Source: Buxus sempervirens (Eukaryota > Streptophyta > Magnoliopsida > Buxales > Buxaceae). From it: a stretch of DNA of 64,000 nt. How positions within the stretch are numbered: position 1 is the first letter of the stretch; each line of letters begins with the position of its first letter. The position numbers were made by a program, and so were the translations under genes. Positions 1 through 9,729 of the stretch are shown one piece after another. The DNA is taken from contig OX387188.1 of assembly GCA_947561395.2 (NCBI GenBank), positions 8,850,150 through 8,914,149 of the forward strand. The letters run 5' to 3'. A model generated the notes under the pieces. It saw only the letters and a list, made by a program, of their open reading frames with translations. It had not been told where the DNA came from and searched no databases.

Positions 1-779
1 TGATTCAACTTACTCTGAGCGGGACTTGAGTTCGCTACCAGCCGTCTACATCGATCGCTTCACGACGCTACCAGCGCTCGACGCGATCTGTGTTTTATTC
101 TTTAAATAGACGAGTTGTAATTTTTTAATTAAGACTTTTTTCTTTGGATCATTTGGTTTTTCGAATCTTGAGGTGTTTGAGATTCGATAAAATTTTCTTT
201 AGAGAGTCGGCGATCGAGTGAGGGGGAGATCTGAGAGAGATCGCCTGGAATTGAAGATAGAGGATTCTTCATCAATTCGGAACTTCATCTGATCGTGTGA
301 TCGCCTGGACTGGTGATCGGCCTTGATTGATGCGTAGGTGGATTCCTACTGCATTGGATCGTCTCAGTGGATTCTGAGAGGATTGCTGCGATCTGGATTG
401 ATCGTGTTCTGCAGCTTGTGGATTCAAGCTGTGTTGCAGTTCGTGGATTCGAACTGTGGATCACTGGTGAGTGATTGTTTGCGATCTGGACTGATCGTGT
501 TCTGCAGCTTGTGGATTCAAGCTGTGTAGCAGTTCGTGGATTCGAACTGTGGATTGCTGTTGAGTGAGTCAAATTGTAAAGGTTAAGTATGTACTCCTTT
601 GTAATTGTCTTCTCATTCAATAGTGGATTTTGAAGGGTTAGTCGCCTCATATAGACTCGAGGTTTTTCCTGGATCTGGATCCAGGTTTCCTCGTATAATT
701 CTTTGTGTACTGTTTCCGCATTGTTCAATTCTGAATTGTTATAGATCGTGGACCTTAAGAGTAGTACTCTACTCTTTCA
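1..779 (+). mobile_element. 5' LTR of SIRE-type copia element S (left end outside window)
   Basis: Bases 1-779 repeat at 8265-9043 with 4 substitutions that I can see (0.5 percent), so the insertion is young. The 3' copy begins at 8007, so about 258 bases of this LTR lie left of the window. It ends in CA at 779 and is followed two bases later by a primer-binding site. A TATA-like TTTAAATAG lies at about 101-109. The middle holds a run of short hairpins (separate entry) inside a tandem duplication of about 95 bases (388-481 and 482-570). GC-rich words of the type CGCTACCAGCG lie at about 33-92. Confidence 0.95.
334..549 (+). repeat. Hairpin run with constant TGGATT loop in S LTR
   Basis: Six perfect hairpins share the loop TGGATT but have four different arm pairs: GTAGG/CCTAC (334-349), TCTCAG/CTGAGA (362-379), CAGCTTG/CAAGCTG (412-431 and 505-524), CAGTTCG/CGAACTG (437-456 and 530-549). 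The same run is at 8598-8813 in the 3' LTR. The last two hairpins are doubled by the LTR's internal duplication. A further hairpin ATCACT/AGTGAT (460-475) has a different loop. Confidence 0.9.
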
Positions 780-781
780 AG

Positions 782-793
782 TGGTATCAGAGC
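782..793 (+). other. Primer-binding site of S (initiator tRNA-Met type)
   Basis: TGGTATCAGAGC lies two bases after the LTR end. It matches the usual copia primer site complementary to the 3' end of initiator methionine tRNA. Confidence 0.9.
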
Positions 794-839
794 CTATTCA
801 CTTTGAATTGCTATACTTAGTGTGATCTAGATCTATAGC

Positions 840-3800
840 ATGGATTTTGGAAAAGAAGGAGGATCTGCCTCTAGACCTCCTTTATTTGAAGGTAACAATT
901 ATTCTTACTGGAAAGCAAGAATGAGAGCTTACCTGAAATCAATCGATGAGCGTGTCTGGCTCTCGGTTTGTAATGGTTATCATCCACCTGTGATCACAAC
1001 AGAAGTAGGTGTTGTGATTCCTAAACCTCATGATCAGTGGACTAAAACTGAATCTGATCAATGTGGATGGAATAACAAGGCAATGAATGCCTTATTTTGT
1101 GCTGTTAGTGTTGAGGAATTCAGGAGAATTTCCTCATGTGAAGTTGCTAAGGAAGCTTGGGACATTCTTGAGGTCACTCATGAAGGAACCTCAGCTGTCA
1201 AGCTTTCCAGACTTCAGAGACTTACTACATCTTTCGAAACTCTATATATGAAAGATGATGAGTCTTTTGATGAGTTTTATGCTAAACTCTCAGATATTGT
1301 TAATTCTAGTTTTAATCTTGGAGAAAAAATCTCTACATCAAAGGTTATTAGAAAAATCTTAAGATCTTTGCCTGAAAGATTCAGACCTAAAGTAACTGCA
1401 ATACAAGAGGCAAAAGATGTAGATAACATGAGAATTGAAGATCTGGTAGGATCTTTACAGACTTATGAGCTAGATCTGAATATTCCAAAAAGAAATAAAG
1501 GAATAGCTCTAAAATCTGTAAATACTGAAGAATCAGATAATTCTGATGTTGATATGGATGAACTTGTTCTCTTAGCCAAAAAGTTTAAGAAAATGTTTAA
1601 AAAGAGACAATCTAATTCTTCATCATCCATGGACAGATCAAATAGGAGATCTGATAAGAAAATTTCTGATCCAAGAAAGGAAAAGAAATTTTCTCAGAAT
1701 GATGAAGTCCAATGCTACAAATGTAGAGGATTTGGACATGTTGCATCTGATTGTCCCTCAAAGGATAAAAAGAAAAAGACTAATTATCAGGTTACTTGGG
1801 ATGACAGTAATACTGATAATTCTTCACAATCTGATGAGGATATCTCTGCAAATTTTACTGCTTTCAATTCTTTTTACTCATCCTCTTCTGGTAGTTCAAT
1901 CTCTGGAATTGCAGGAGATAATAAAGAGACTTTATCAGATGATGAAGAAGAACTACAAGAAGCCTACAATCAGCTCTATAAGGAATTTAATAGAGCTCAG
2001 AAGAAAGTCAAGAAACTGAGTAAAAAATTGAAGGAATCAGAAACAGAGAAAAATAAAGCTATTGCAGAAATAGATTCAATAAATCAGAAGTTACTTGAAA
2101 GACATGCCAAAGAAGATTTTCTGGTAACTTCTTTAACTGAAAAAACTGAAAAACTAAAAGAAAAGGAAGTTCAGATCTCTGTACTTCAAGGTAAAGTGAG
2201 TGAACTTGAGAAAGTTACAAATTTAAGTAAATCTGATGTTTCAAATGTTTATGCAGGAAATCCTCAAATTAATGAGGAATCAACTTCAATGGAAGTTCCT
2301 GAAAGCTCAAAGTCTGTTGAAAAGAGAATGAGTGTAAGTAATCAAAACATGGAATCTTCACAGAAAATTTCTGCTGGAGAAGTAAGACCAATAGGTAAAT
2401 CTTCAACTTCTGAGAAATCTAAATCTGTTCAGTTTAGAAAAACTGACAAGTCTAGAAATGCTGATTTGTCTGAACATAGGTTCATACCTGTATGTCATCA
2501 CTGCAATAAAAAGGGTCATATAAGACCAAAGTGTTATGCACTGTATGGTTTCCCTGATGGATATTTTGATAATAAGAGAAAGGTAAACCAAAGTCAGTCC
2601 CTGGACTTATACAACAGATTTGACTCTCTGTTAAAAATGACTGAAACATTAAATCAGGAAGTCTCAAATCTGTCAAAGAAGTTTTCTTCAAAAACTCAAG
2701 TAGTTGATGAAAGTACTGTTCAGAAGACTCCTGAAAAACAGATTTGGGTAAGAAAAGATTCATTAGTTGCTAATGTGGTTCATGTAGCCTTAAAAGCTCA
2801 TGATGTCAACATGTGGTACTTGGACAGTGGTTGTTCAAGACACATGTGTGGTCATAAGGATATGTTCAGTACCTTTGAAGAATATTTTGGTGGAAGTGTT
2901 ACTTTTGGTGATGGAAGCACTTCCCAAGTTAAAGGTAAAGGAACTGTTACAGGTCCAAATGGAGTTTGCTTAAAGAATGTTCTATTTGTATCTGGTTTGA
3001 AGGCAAATCTTATCAGTATTAGCCAATTATGTGATTCCAGATTATTTGTTAATTTTACCAGAAAAGAATGCAAAATATTGGATAAATCTGGTAGAACTGT
3101 TCTTGTAGGTGAAAGAACAAGTGATAATTGCTATGGGATTATTGGAAACAATGAGTGCTCTTTAAAATCCTCCATAGGCAATGAAATTGATTTGTGGCAT
3201 AGAAGACTTGGCCACATTAACTATAGAGATTTGTCAAAAATCTCTAAGTCTGAGCTGGTTAGAGGAATTCCCAAGTTTGGGAAAAATAAAAAGAAAGGAA
3301 TGGGTGGTCCTTGCAACCAAGGAAAGCAAATCAAAGCCACACACAAGAAAACCAACATTGTAGGAACATCAAGACCATTAGAACTGATTCATATGGATTT
3401 AATGGGACCTACAAAGACTGAGAGTCTGGGAGGAAAGAAATATATATTTGTTGTTGTAGATGACTACAGCAGATATACCTGGGTAGACTTTCTAAGAGAA
3501 AAATCTGAATGTTTCAACTGTTTTAAACATCTGTGCTGTCAAATTCAAGTTGAAAAGAACTTGCAAATAGGAAAGATTGTTAGAATCAGATCTGACCATG
3601 GGACAGAATTTGAGAATCAAATGTTTTCCAATTTCTGCGAAGAACTGAATCAATTTACTAGAAATAATGTTTGGAAATTGGTTGAAAGACCCTCTGATCT
3701 GAATGTGATAGGAACCAAGTGGATTTTTAAGAACAAATCTGATGAGAATGGAATAGTAACCAGAAATAAGGCTAGGCTTGTTGCTCAGGGGTATACTCAA

Positions 3801-5108
3801 GTACAAGGAATAGATTTTGATGAAACCTTTGCTCCTGTAGCTAGGTTAGAATCAATCAGATTACTGTTGTCTATTGCTTGTTACTTGAAGTTTAAACTGT
3901 TTCAAATGGATGTTAAGAGTGCATTCTTGAATGGATATCTGAATGAAGAGGTCTATGTAGAGCAACCTAAAGGATTTGAGGACACAAATCATCCTAAATA
4001 TGTTTATAAACTGAACAAAGCCTTGTATGGACTCAAACAAGCTCCTAGAGCTTGGTATGAGAGACTTACCTTCTTTTTACTAGAATCTGGTTTTATGAGA
4101 GGAAATGTGGATAAAACTCTCTTTATTCAAAGAGAGTCCAAACATATTTTGATTGCTCAAATCTATGTTGATGACATAGTGTTTGGGTCCACTTCTGAAA
4201 ATCATGCTCACTCTTTTGCTGATTTAATGAAAAGTGAATTTGAAATGAGTATGATGGGTGAACTGAATTTTTTCTTAGGTCTTCAGATTTATCAATCTCA
4301 ACAAGGAATTTTTTTCTCTCAAGCACAATATTCAAGAAATCTTGTTAAGAGATTCAGCTTAACTCATGCTAAACATGCTAGGACTCCTATGAGTACTAGT
4401 TTAAAACTTGGAAAAGATGAATCTGGAAAGGTTGTAGACCCTACCCTGTACAGAGGAATGATTGGGAGTCTACTGTACTTAACAGCAAGTAGACCTGATA
4501 TAAGCTTTAGTGTGGGAGTCTGTGCTAGATATCAGGCTAATCCTAAAGAATCTCATTTGAATGCTGTAAAAAGGATTATAAAATATGTGAATGGGACTAT
4601 TGATCTGGGAATCTGGTTTTCCAAAAAGACAAACCCACATCTTACTGGATACACTGATGCTGATTGGGCTCGGTGTATGGATGACAGAAAAAGCACCTCT
4701 GGTGGTTGCTTTTACATGGGAAATAATATCATTGCCTGGTTAAGCAAAAAGCAAAACTGTGTTTCTCTGAGTACTGCTGAAGCTGAGTATATTGCTGCAG
4801 GAAGCAGCTGTACTCAACTTATATGGATGAAACAAATTTTATCTGATTATGGGTTAGATCAAGATCAAATGATTCTCTTCTGTGATAATCAAAGTGCCAT
4901 AAATATCTCTAAGAATCCTGTTCAACACTCAAGGACCAAACATATAGATATCAGGCATCACTTTATAAGAGAGTTGATTGAAGACAAAACTGTTATGATT
5001 GAATATATATCTACTGAAAAACAGTTGGCTGACATTTTTACCAAACCTTTAGATCAGAACAGATTTGAAACTCTTAGGAAATCCCTAGGAGTATGCTCTC
5101 AAAACTGA
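840..5108 (+). CDS. Copia gag-pol polyprotein of S, integrase deleted in frame
   Basis: An open frame of 1422 codons starts 46 bases after the primer site. In order: gag with zinc knuckle [14 protein letters not shown] (about residue 292), a coiled-coil stretch (about 370-470), a second knuckle-like [14 protein letters not shown] (about 552), protease with DSGCS (about 662), the pre-integrase motif LWHRRLGH (about 785), integrase core with Asp at about 853 and Asp at about 919, then reverse transcriptase with YVDD (about 1109) and RNase H. The integrase stops at FCEE near residue 934 and runs directly into RT at ELNQFTRNN. The third catalytic residue (Glu) and the integrase C-terminus, present in intact copia elements, are therefore missing. 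The deletion keeps the frame. The protein should lack integrase activity, so the copy probably relied on enzyme from an intact relative. Confidence 0.93.
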   Translation: MDFGKEGGSASRPPLFEGNNYSYWKARMRAYLKSIDERVWLSVCNGYHPPVITTEVGVVIPKPHDQWTKTESDQCGWNNKAMNALFCAVSVEEFRRISSCEVAKEAWDILEVTHEGTSAVKLSRLQRLTTSFETLYMKDDESFDEFYAKLSDIVNSSFNLGEKISTSKVIRKILRSLPERFRPKVTAIQEAKDVDNMRIEDLVGSLQTYELDLNIPKRNKGIALKSVNTEESDNSDVDMDELVLLAKKFKKMFKKRQSNSSSSMDRSNRRSDKKISDPRKEKKFSQNDEVQCYKCRGFGHVASDCPSKDKKKKTNYQVTWDDSNTDNSSQSDEDISANFTAFNSFYSSSSGSSISGIAGDNKETLSDDEEELQEAYNQLYKEFNRAQKKVKKLSKKLKESETEKNKAIAEIDSINQKLLERHAKEDFLVTSLTEKTEKLKEKEVQISVLQGKVSELEKVTNLSKSDVSNVYAGNPQINEESTSMEVPESSKSVEKRMSVSNQNMESSQKISAGEVRPIGKSSTSEKSKSVQFRKTDKSRNADLSEHRFIPVCHHCNKKGHIRPKCYALYGFPDGYFDNKRKVNQSQSLDLYNRFDSLLKMTETLNQEVSNLSKKFSSKTQVVDESTVQKTPEKQIWVRKDSLVANVVHVALKAHDVNMWYLDSGCSRHMCGHKDMFSTFEEYFGGSVTFGDGSTSQVKGKGTVTGPNGVCLKNVLFVSGLKANLISISQLCDSRLFVNFTRKECKILDKSGRTVLVGERTSDNCYGIIGNNECSLKSSIGNEIDLWHRRLGHINYRDLSKISKSELVRGIPKFGKNKKKGMGGPCNQGKQIKATHKKTNIVGTSRPLELIHMDLMGPTKTESLGGKKYIFVVVDDYSRYTWVDFLREKSECFNCFKHLCCQIQVEKNLQIGKIVRIRSDHGTEFENQMFSNFCEELNQFTRNNVWKLVERPSDLNVIGTKWIFKNKSDENGIVTRNKARLVAQGYTQVQGIDFDETFAPVARLESIRLLLSIACYLKFKLFQMDVKSAFLNGYLNEEVYVEQPKGFEDTNHPKYVYKLNKALYGLKQAPRAWYERLTFFLLESGFMRGNVDKTLFIQRESKHILIAQIYVDDIVFGSTSENHAHSFADLMKSEFEMSMMGELNFFLGLQIYQSQQGIFFSQAQYSRNLVKRFSLTHAKHARTPMSTSLKLGKDESGKVVDPTLYRGMIGSLLYLTASRPDISFSVGVCARYQANPKESHLNAVKRIIKYVNGTIDLGIWFSKKTNPHLTGYTDADWARCMDDRKSTSGGCFYMGNNIIAWLSKKQNCVSLSTAEAEYIAAGSSCTQLIWMKQILSDYGLDQDQMILFCDNQSAINISKNPVQHSRTKHIDIRHHFIRELIEDKTVMIEYISTEKQLADIFTKPLDQNRFETLRKSLGVCSQN

Positions 5109-5951
5109 AAATCAAGTTCTGATTTGAGTTAATTTTGATGTAAAATATCTCACATATCTGTTCAAAATGAATTTGTGTGTTCTTATTACTAAGATCTGTT
5201 TTCAGGAAGATTGAGTGTATGCATATTGACAGAAATGTCTTATTTCTAACCAGCAATTTTGTCTGAAACACCTTTATGTATTGAAGCTTATTGTGTGGTA
5301 AAGCTTGGGATCTATAGACTATCACCTTTATGAAAAGAAAAGTTTTGGAAATGGCTGCCATAGAGATTAAAGTGAAAGCCACTGTAAATCTCAAAAAGGA
5401 AAAAAAAATAAAAGAAGGTATATTCTTGGAATGAACTGTAAACTCAGGTTTTTTAAGGGTCAATGCCTTCTTTAAAAAAAAAAAAAAAAGAGATCAGAAA
5501 AGGCTACCTATCTCTGATGGGCGAAAGCCACCAAAATGAAATTGGGATATGTCTATACTTTTCAAGATTGTTTACACTGAAATAGCCTTCTATATGTATG
5601 AAGTGTAAAAGTCAAAAATGTTGCTCATTTCTCACAAGCATTGATTCATTAATATGCATATGTGCTTAATATCTTGAAGAAAATTTATAGTATGAGAAGC
5701 CATAAAGGAAATTTTGCTCTTTGATATGAAATGTACCACATCTGAATTAACTTTGATAGGTACTTCAAGATCAGTTTTGTGATACGTACTTCTTAGATTG
5801 AATAAGTTGATTATCTGGATGATTTTTGGTTCAGCTAAAATCTCAGCTTTGTGTTTGGAAGTATGAGGATGTCATGAAGAATTGTTCAAACCTCTTTTAT
5901 AAATTTCTGCATTGAATCTGTGTTTGTCTTTATGTGTGCATGTGCACCTTC
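5109..5951 (+). other. Spacer between pol and second ORF of S
   Basis: AT-rich non-coding stretch with an A run at about 5474-5489. I see no supported gene in it. Confidence 0.7.
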
Positions 5952-6001
5952 TACGCCGCCAGTTGCTCGCTGGTAGCGTACTTTGTTTGCCTATATATAG
6001 G
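5952..6001 (+). promoter_or_regulatory. Putative internal promoter before second ORF of S
   Basis: A TATA box (CTATATATAGG, about 5991-6001) lies about 280 bases before the second ORF's likely start. Just upstream, at 5952-5980, is GCTCGCTGGTAGCG, the reverse complement of the CGCTACCAGCG word found upstream of the TATA-like site in the S LTR. Function is inferred from position. Confidence 0.55.
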
Positions 6002-6279
6002 TGAAAGTGCGATTTTTTTTACCCCTGTTCTTTTTCACCCTCGCCTCTCGCGTCGTGTCCCGGTGCTGCTGTCGCTGTCACCTTCTTCCTTCCTGCCTAC
6101 TGTTCAGGTAAAAAATTTTTTTACTGTCTTCGTCCTGTTTCTTCATTTTCTGATTCCTAGTTCTGTAGTTTTCTCTCATTATTCTAAGCTAGGGTTTAGT
6201 AGATTTTTCCGACATTAGGGCTTTCTCGTTTTGTTGCTTGGTGCTGTCTGTTTTCTTCTTCTCTTCCATTTTTTTTACC

Positions 6280-7599
6280 ATGCCTCTCAAGAGAAAGTTG
6301 AGAACTGATTCTCCTTCAACATCGTCTCCTCCTGTGAGGCCTCCTCCTGTGAAGTCTCCTCCTGTGAGGTCTTCTCCTGTTATTTCTTCTCCTCCAGTGA
6401 GACCTCCTTCCCCTTCTCCTTCCTCTGAACCGTTTGTGGGGAATGGTTTATCTGATTTCAATACATTCTTCAAGCACAGGCCACTTCTTCTGGAAAGGGC
6501 CATCAAGCTTGAGTCTTTTTCTGAATCCCCTTTCTACTCATTGTTTTCGGACAATGGTTGGAAAAAATTTGCTTTACTTGGTGGTTTTGCTTATCCGGAC
6601 CTGGTCCGAGAATTTTACTCTAATCTTCATCATCTCCATCTTGCAAAACAAGGCTCTGTCAAAGCCTATGTCAGGGGAATTTCTTTCGACTTCTCGAAAG
6701 AGCTTATTTCCTCTCTCCTTGAACTGCCTCTTGTTGACTCTCCCTCTTTTAACTTTCTTGAGTCACACACTGATCCTCCTATGGAGTCCATCATTCCTTC
6801 TTTAATCGTTCAGGGTGCTCCCACTTCTATTAAGAATAAGCCCAACTATTTGCCTCATGGCTCTCTTCAAGATCTTCTCCGGATCTTGAACCTGTTTGTC
6901 TGTGCTTCTCTTGTTCCTTCTGATCATCACTCTGAGATCTCTCACCATCGGGAAAGACTTCTTCATGCCATCTGGAACAGAGAAAGTATCTGTATTCCTT
7001 CCATTATCTTTCATCAGATTCTCCAGTCTCGGAATTTAAAATCCAAGACTGCAGCTCTTCCTTTTGGTATTTTCATCTCCTACATGTGTGTTCATCAGGG
7101 GGTACTCCCTGATCCTACTGAATTGATCATTCATCCCCGTCCTCCCATTGCTTCCTCCACTCTGACCCGTAGTAAACGAGCAAGTCCGTTTCGGTTTGTG
7201 TCGTCTGAACCCTCCTCGTCTCAGTCCTCTCTGTCCAGCTCTGATGCTGTGGCTATCATGGAGAAACTGGATTCCATGCAAGCTTCTCAGGAGGCTTTCA
7301 ATTCAGAGGTTAGGTCTCACATGCTCATGATGAGCATGTTCAAATCCGAAACCCAAGAGAAGCTGGGGCAATCGATAAAGGATGTTGATTTTACGTGTGG
7401 AGAAGTACAAAGGGACGTTGCTGCTCAGCAACGTATGCAAAATGAAGCGGATCATTTTCTGGAATGCATTCGGAAGACTCAGCTGGAGATGGACCACAAG
7501 CTCAGTTGGCTGCACTCCAGATCCCAAGACGCATACAAGCACTATTCAAGGTCTTGGGAACCCAAACCACCTTCCAGAAAGGGGGAGAAATTTGGATGA
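6280..7599 (+). CDS. Second (env-position) ORF of SIRE element S
   Basis: The ORF is open from an ATG at 6238, but the ATG at 6280 (MPLKRKLRTDSPS) is the more natural start, because the 14 residues before it are mostly from a T-rich stretch. The product is about 439 residues. It has a proline-rich N-terminus with PPV repeats (about 12-50), a central globular region with VREFYSNL and VRGISFDFS, and a C-terminal coiled-coil region (about 325-430). The position after pol matches the 'env-like' ORF of SIRE elements, but I see no signal peptide or membrane span to support an envelope role. The central region recalls plant proteins annotated as 'putative plant transposon protein'; that is from memory and needs a profile search. 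The gene is intact. Confidence 0.75.
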   Translation: MPLKRKLRTDSPSTSSPPVRPPPVKSPPVRSSPVISSPPVRPPSPSPSSEPFVGNGLSDFNTFFKHRPLLLERAIKLESFSESPFYSLFSDNGWKKFALLGGFAYPDLVREFYSNLHHLHLAKQGSVKAYVRGISFDFSKELISSLLELPLVDSPSFNFLESHTDPPMESIIPSLIVQGAPTSIKNKPNYLPHGSLQDLLRILNLFVCASLVPSDHHSEISHHRERLLHAIWNRESICIPSIIFHQILQSRNLKSKTAALPFGIFISYMCVHQGVLPDPTELIIHPRPPIASSTLTRSKRASPFRFVSSEPSSSQSSLSSSDAVAIMEKLDSMQASQEAFNSEVRSHMLMMSMFKSETQEKLGQSIKDVDFTCGEVQRDVAAQQRMQNEADHFLECIRKTQLEMDHKLSWLHSRSQDAYKHYSRSWEPKPPSRKGEKFG

Positions 7600-7995
7600 T
7601 GCTACTGGAGTTTATGTTTCTGTTGATGGTTTGGCTGGGTTGATGCTGATGCTTGCTGTTTGCTGCTGCTGCCTGTTATTTTATTTATTTATTTATTTGC
7701 TGTGGATATGATATTTTTTTTGTTATGTTCTGTTCTGGGTGTTTTTCTCCTGAATATGGGTGTATAAGGGGAGTGATAAGTTAGGGGGAGAAAATGTTAG
7801 TCTTTCTTGAACATTGTATATGATTCTGCTATCTGTATATCTTTTTGTAAATGAATGAAATTCTGGATTCGTCCAAATCATTGTGTCTCTCGTTAACAGT
7901 GTGGTTTTTTTTTTTTTTTAAATTCTTAAATGGAAATCATCATTAACTGAGGTTGATATTAAACTCTGGTGTAAGGTTGTTGTCAGGCATTTGCC
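7600..7995 (+). other. 3' spacer of S with extra purine tracts
   Basis: Non-coding. A purine tract like the real polypurine tract lies at about 7784-7797 (AGGGGGAGAAAA), and another at the end of the second ORF (about 7577-7590). A T run lies at about 7906-7920. Confidence 0.7.
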
Positions 7996-8005
7996 AAGGG
8001 GGAGA
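7996..8005 (+). other. Polypurine tract of S
   Basis: AAGGGGGAGA lies one base before the 3' LTR start TGTAAG. This is the normal site for plus-strand priming. Confidence 0.9.
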
Positions 8006-8006
8006 T

Positions 8007-9043
8007 TGTAAGTGTGAAAACTCACACTCCTGTTATGGCAAATGATTGACAAATTATGTCTTCTAATGAAGCTTCAAGATGTGCAGATTAAACAATGAAA
8101 ATTCAGTGAATTTAGTAAAGAAGAAGAAGTTGATGCCACCACACTGCTACCACGCCGTTGCCACCCCGCTAGCAGCGCATAAGGGAATTCGTGTTTCGAA
8201 AGAAAGGTTCGTGCACCTGCCGCGTACTCTCCCGCTAGCAGCTCGCTAGCAGCGCGCTTTTAACTGATTCAACTTACTCTGAGCGGGACTTGAGTTCGCT
8301 ACCAGCCGTCTACATCGATCGCTTCACGACGCTACCAGCGCTCGACGCGATCTGTGTTTTATTCTTTAAATAGACGAGTTGTAATTTTTTAATTAAGACT
8401 TTTTTCTTTGGATCATTTGGTTTTTCGAATCTTGAGGTGTTTGAGATTCGATAAAATTTTCTTTAGAGAGTCGACGATCGAGTGAGGGGGAGATCTGAGA
8501 GAGATCGCCTGGAATTGAAGATAGAGGATTCTTCATCAATTTGGAACTTCATCTGATCGTGTGATCGCCTGGACTGGTGATCGGCCTTGATTGATGCGTA
8601 GGTGGATTCCTACTGCATTGGATCGTCTCAGTGGATTCTGAGAGGATTGCTGCGATCTGGATTGATCGTGTTCTGCAGCTTGTGGATTCAAGCTGTGTTG
8701 CAGTTCGTGGATTCGAACTGTGGATCACTGGTGAGTGATTGTTTGCGATCTGGACTGATCGTGTTCTTCAGCTTGTGGATTCAAGCTGTGTAGCAGTTCG
8801 TGGATTCGAACTGTGGATTGCTGTTGAGTGAGTCAAATTGTAAAGGTTAAGTATGTACTCCTTTGTAATTGTCTTCTCATTCAATAGTGGATTTTGAAGG
8901 GTTAGTCGCCTCATATAGACTCGAGGTTTTTCCTGGATCTGGATCCAGGTTTCCTCGTATAATTCTTTGTGTACTGTTTCCGCATTGTTCAATTCTGAAT
9001 TGTTATAGATCATGGACCTTAAGAGTAGTACTCTACTCTTTCA
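8007..9043 (+). mobile_element. 3' LTR of SIRE-type copia element S
   Basis: Complete LTR of 1037 bases, TGTAAGTGTG to TCTTTCA. Its first 258 bases have no partner in the window. It holds GC-rich words (CGCTAGCAGC and CGCTACCAGC types) at about 8150-8350, a TATA-like TTTAAATAG at about 8365-8373, and the hairpin run at 8598-8813. The right flank is coding sequence of the older copia K. The TSD cannot be checked because the left end is outside. Confidence 0.95.
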
Positions 9044-9729
9044 GAACTGGTAGAGCTTCCTAGAGGGAAGAAAGCAGTTGGGTGTAAGTGGATTTACAGG
9101 AAGAAAGAGGCAATATCAGAAAAGGAAGGAGAAAGGTTCAAGGCTCGGTTAGTGACAAAGGGATACTCGCAGAAGAAGGGGATAGATTACAATGAATTAT
9201 TTTCCCCGATTGTCAGACACACATCCATCAAAACAGTGTTGGCTTTTGTAGCAAATCATGATATTGAATTAGAACAGCTTGACATAAAGACTGCATTCCT
9301 TCATGGGGACTTGGAGGAAGACATTTACATGGAGCAGCCATAAGGGTTTGTGGAATCTAGACAAGAGCATCTTGTTTGCAGATTGAAGAAGTCCCTTTAT
9401 GGGCTGAGGCAATCTCCGCGACAATGGTACAAGAAATTCAATTCGTACATGGTGCAGAACGGCTACAAAAGGTGTGAGTATGATTGTTGTGTTTACTTTA
9501 GAGCTCTTGAAGATGGTTCATATATTTTCTTGATGATATATGTTGATGCTTTGTTAATTGCTGCCAAGAAAATTGAAGATGTTCAAGAAATGAAGTCCTT
9601 GTTGAGCAAGGCATTTGACATGAAGGATTTGGGTCCTGCCAAGAAGATACTTGGCATGGAAATTCGCAGGGATAGGAGGGCTGGAAAGTTATGGGTGACT
9701 CAATAGAAATACATTAATACAGTGTTAGT
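9044..9729 (+). pseudogene. Older copia remnant K: reverse transcriptase (first part)
   Basis: The frame reads a copia RT start (GKKAVGCKWIYRKKE), FKARLVTKGYSQKKGIDY, QLDIKTAFLHGDLEEDIYMEQP, KSLYGLRQSPRQWYKKF and MIYVDALL. It resembles the Tork/TNT1 group more than S. Stops interrupt it at 9341-9343 and about 9703-9705. The catalytic YVDD reads YVDA, a further loss. It is cut on the left by S and on the right by solo LTR L1; the frame resumes at 15361. Confidence 0.88.

Noticed and set aside
6189..6506. Minus-strand open frame opposite the proline-rich start of the S second ORF
   Set aside because: Gly/Glu repeats mirror the PPV repeats of the real gene; a shadow frame.
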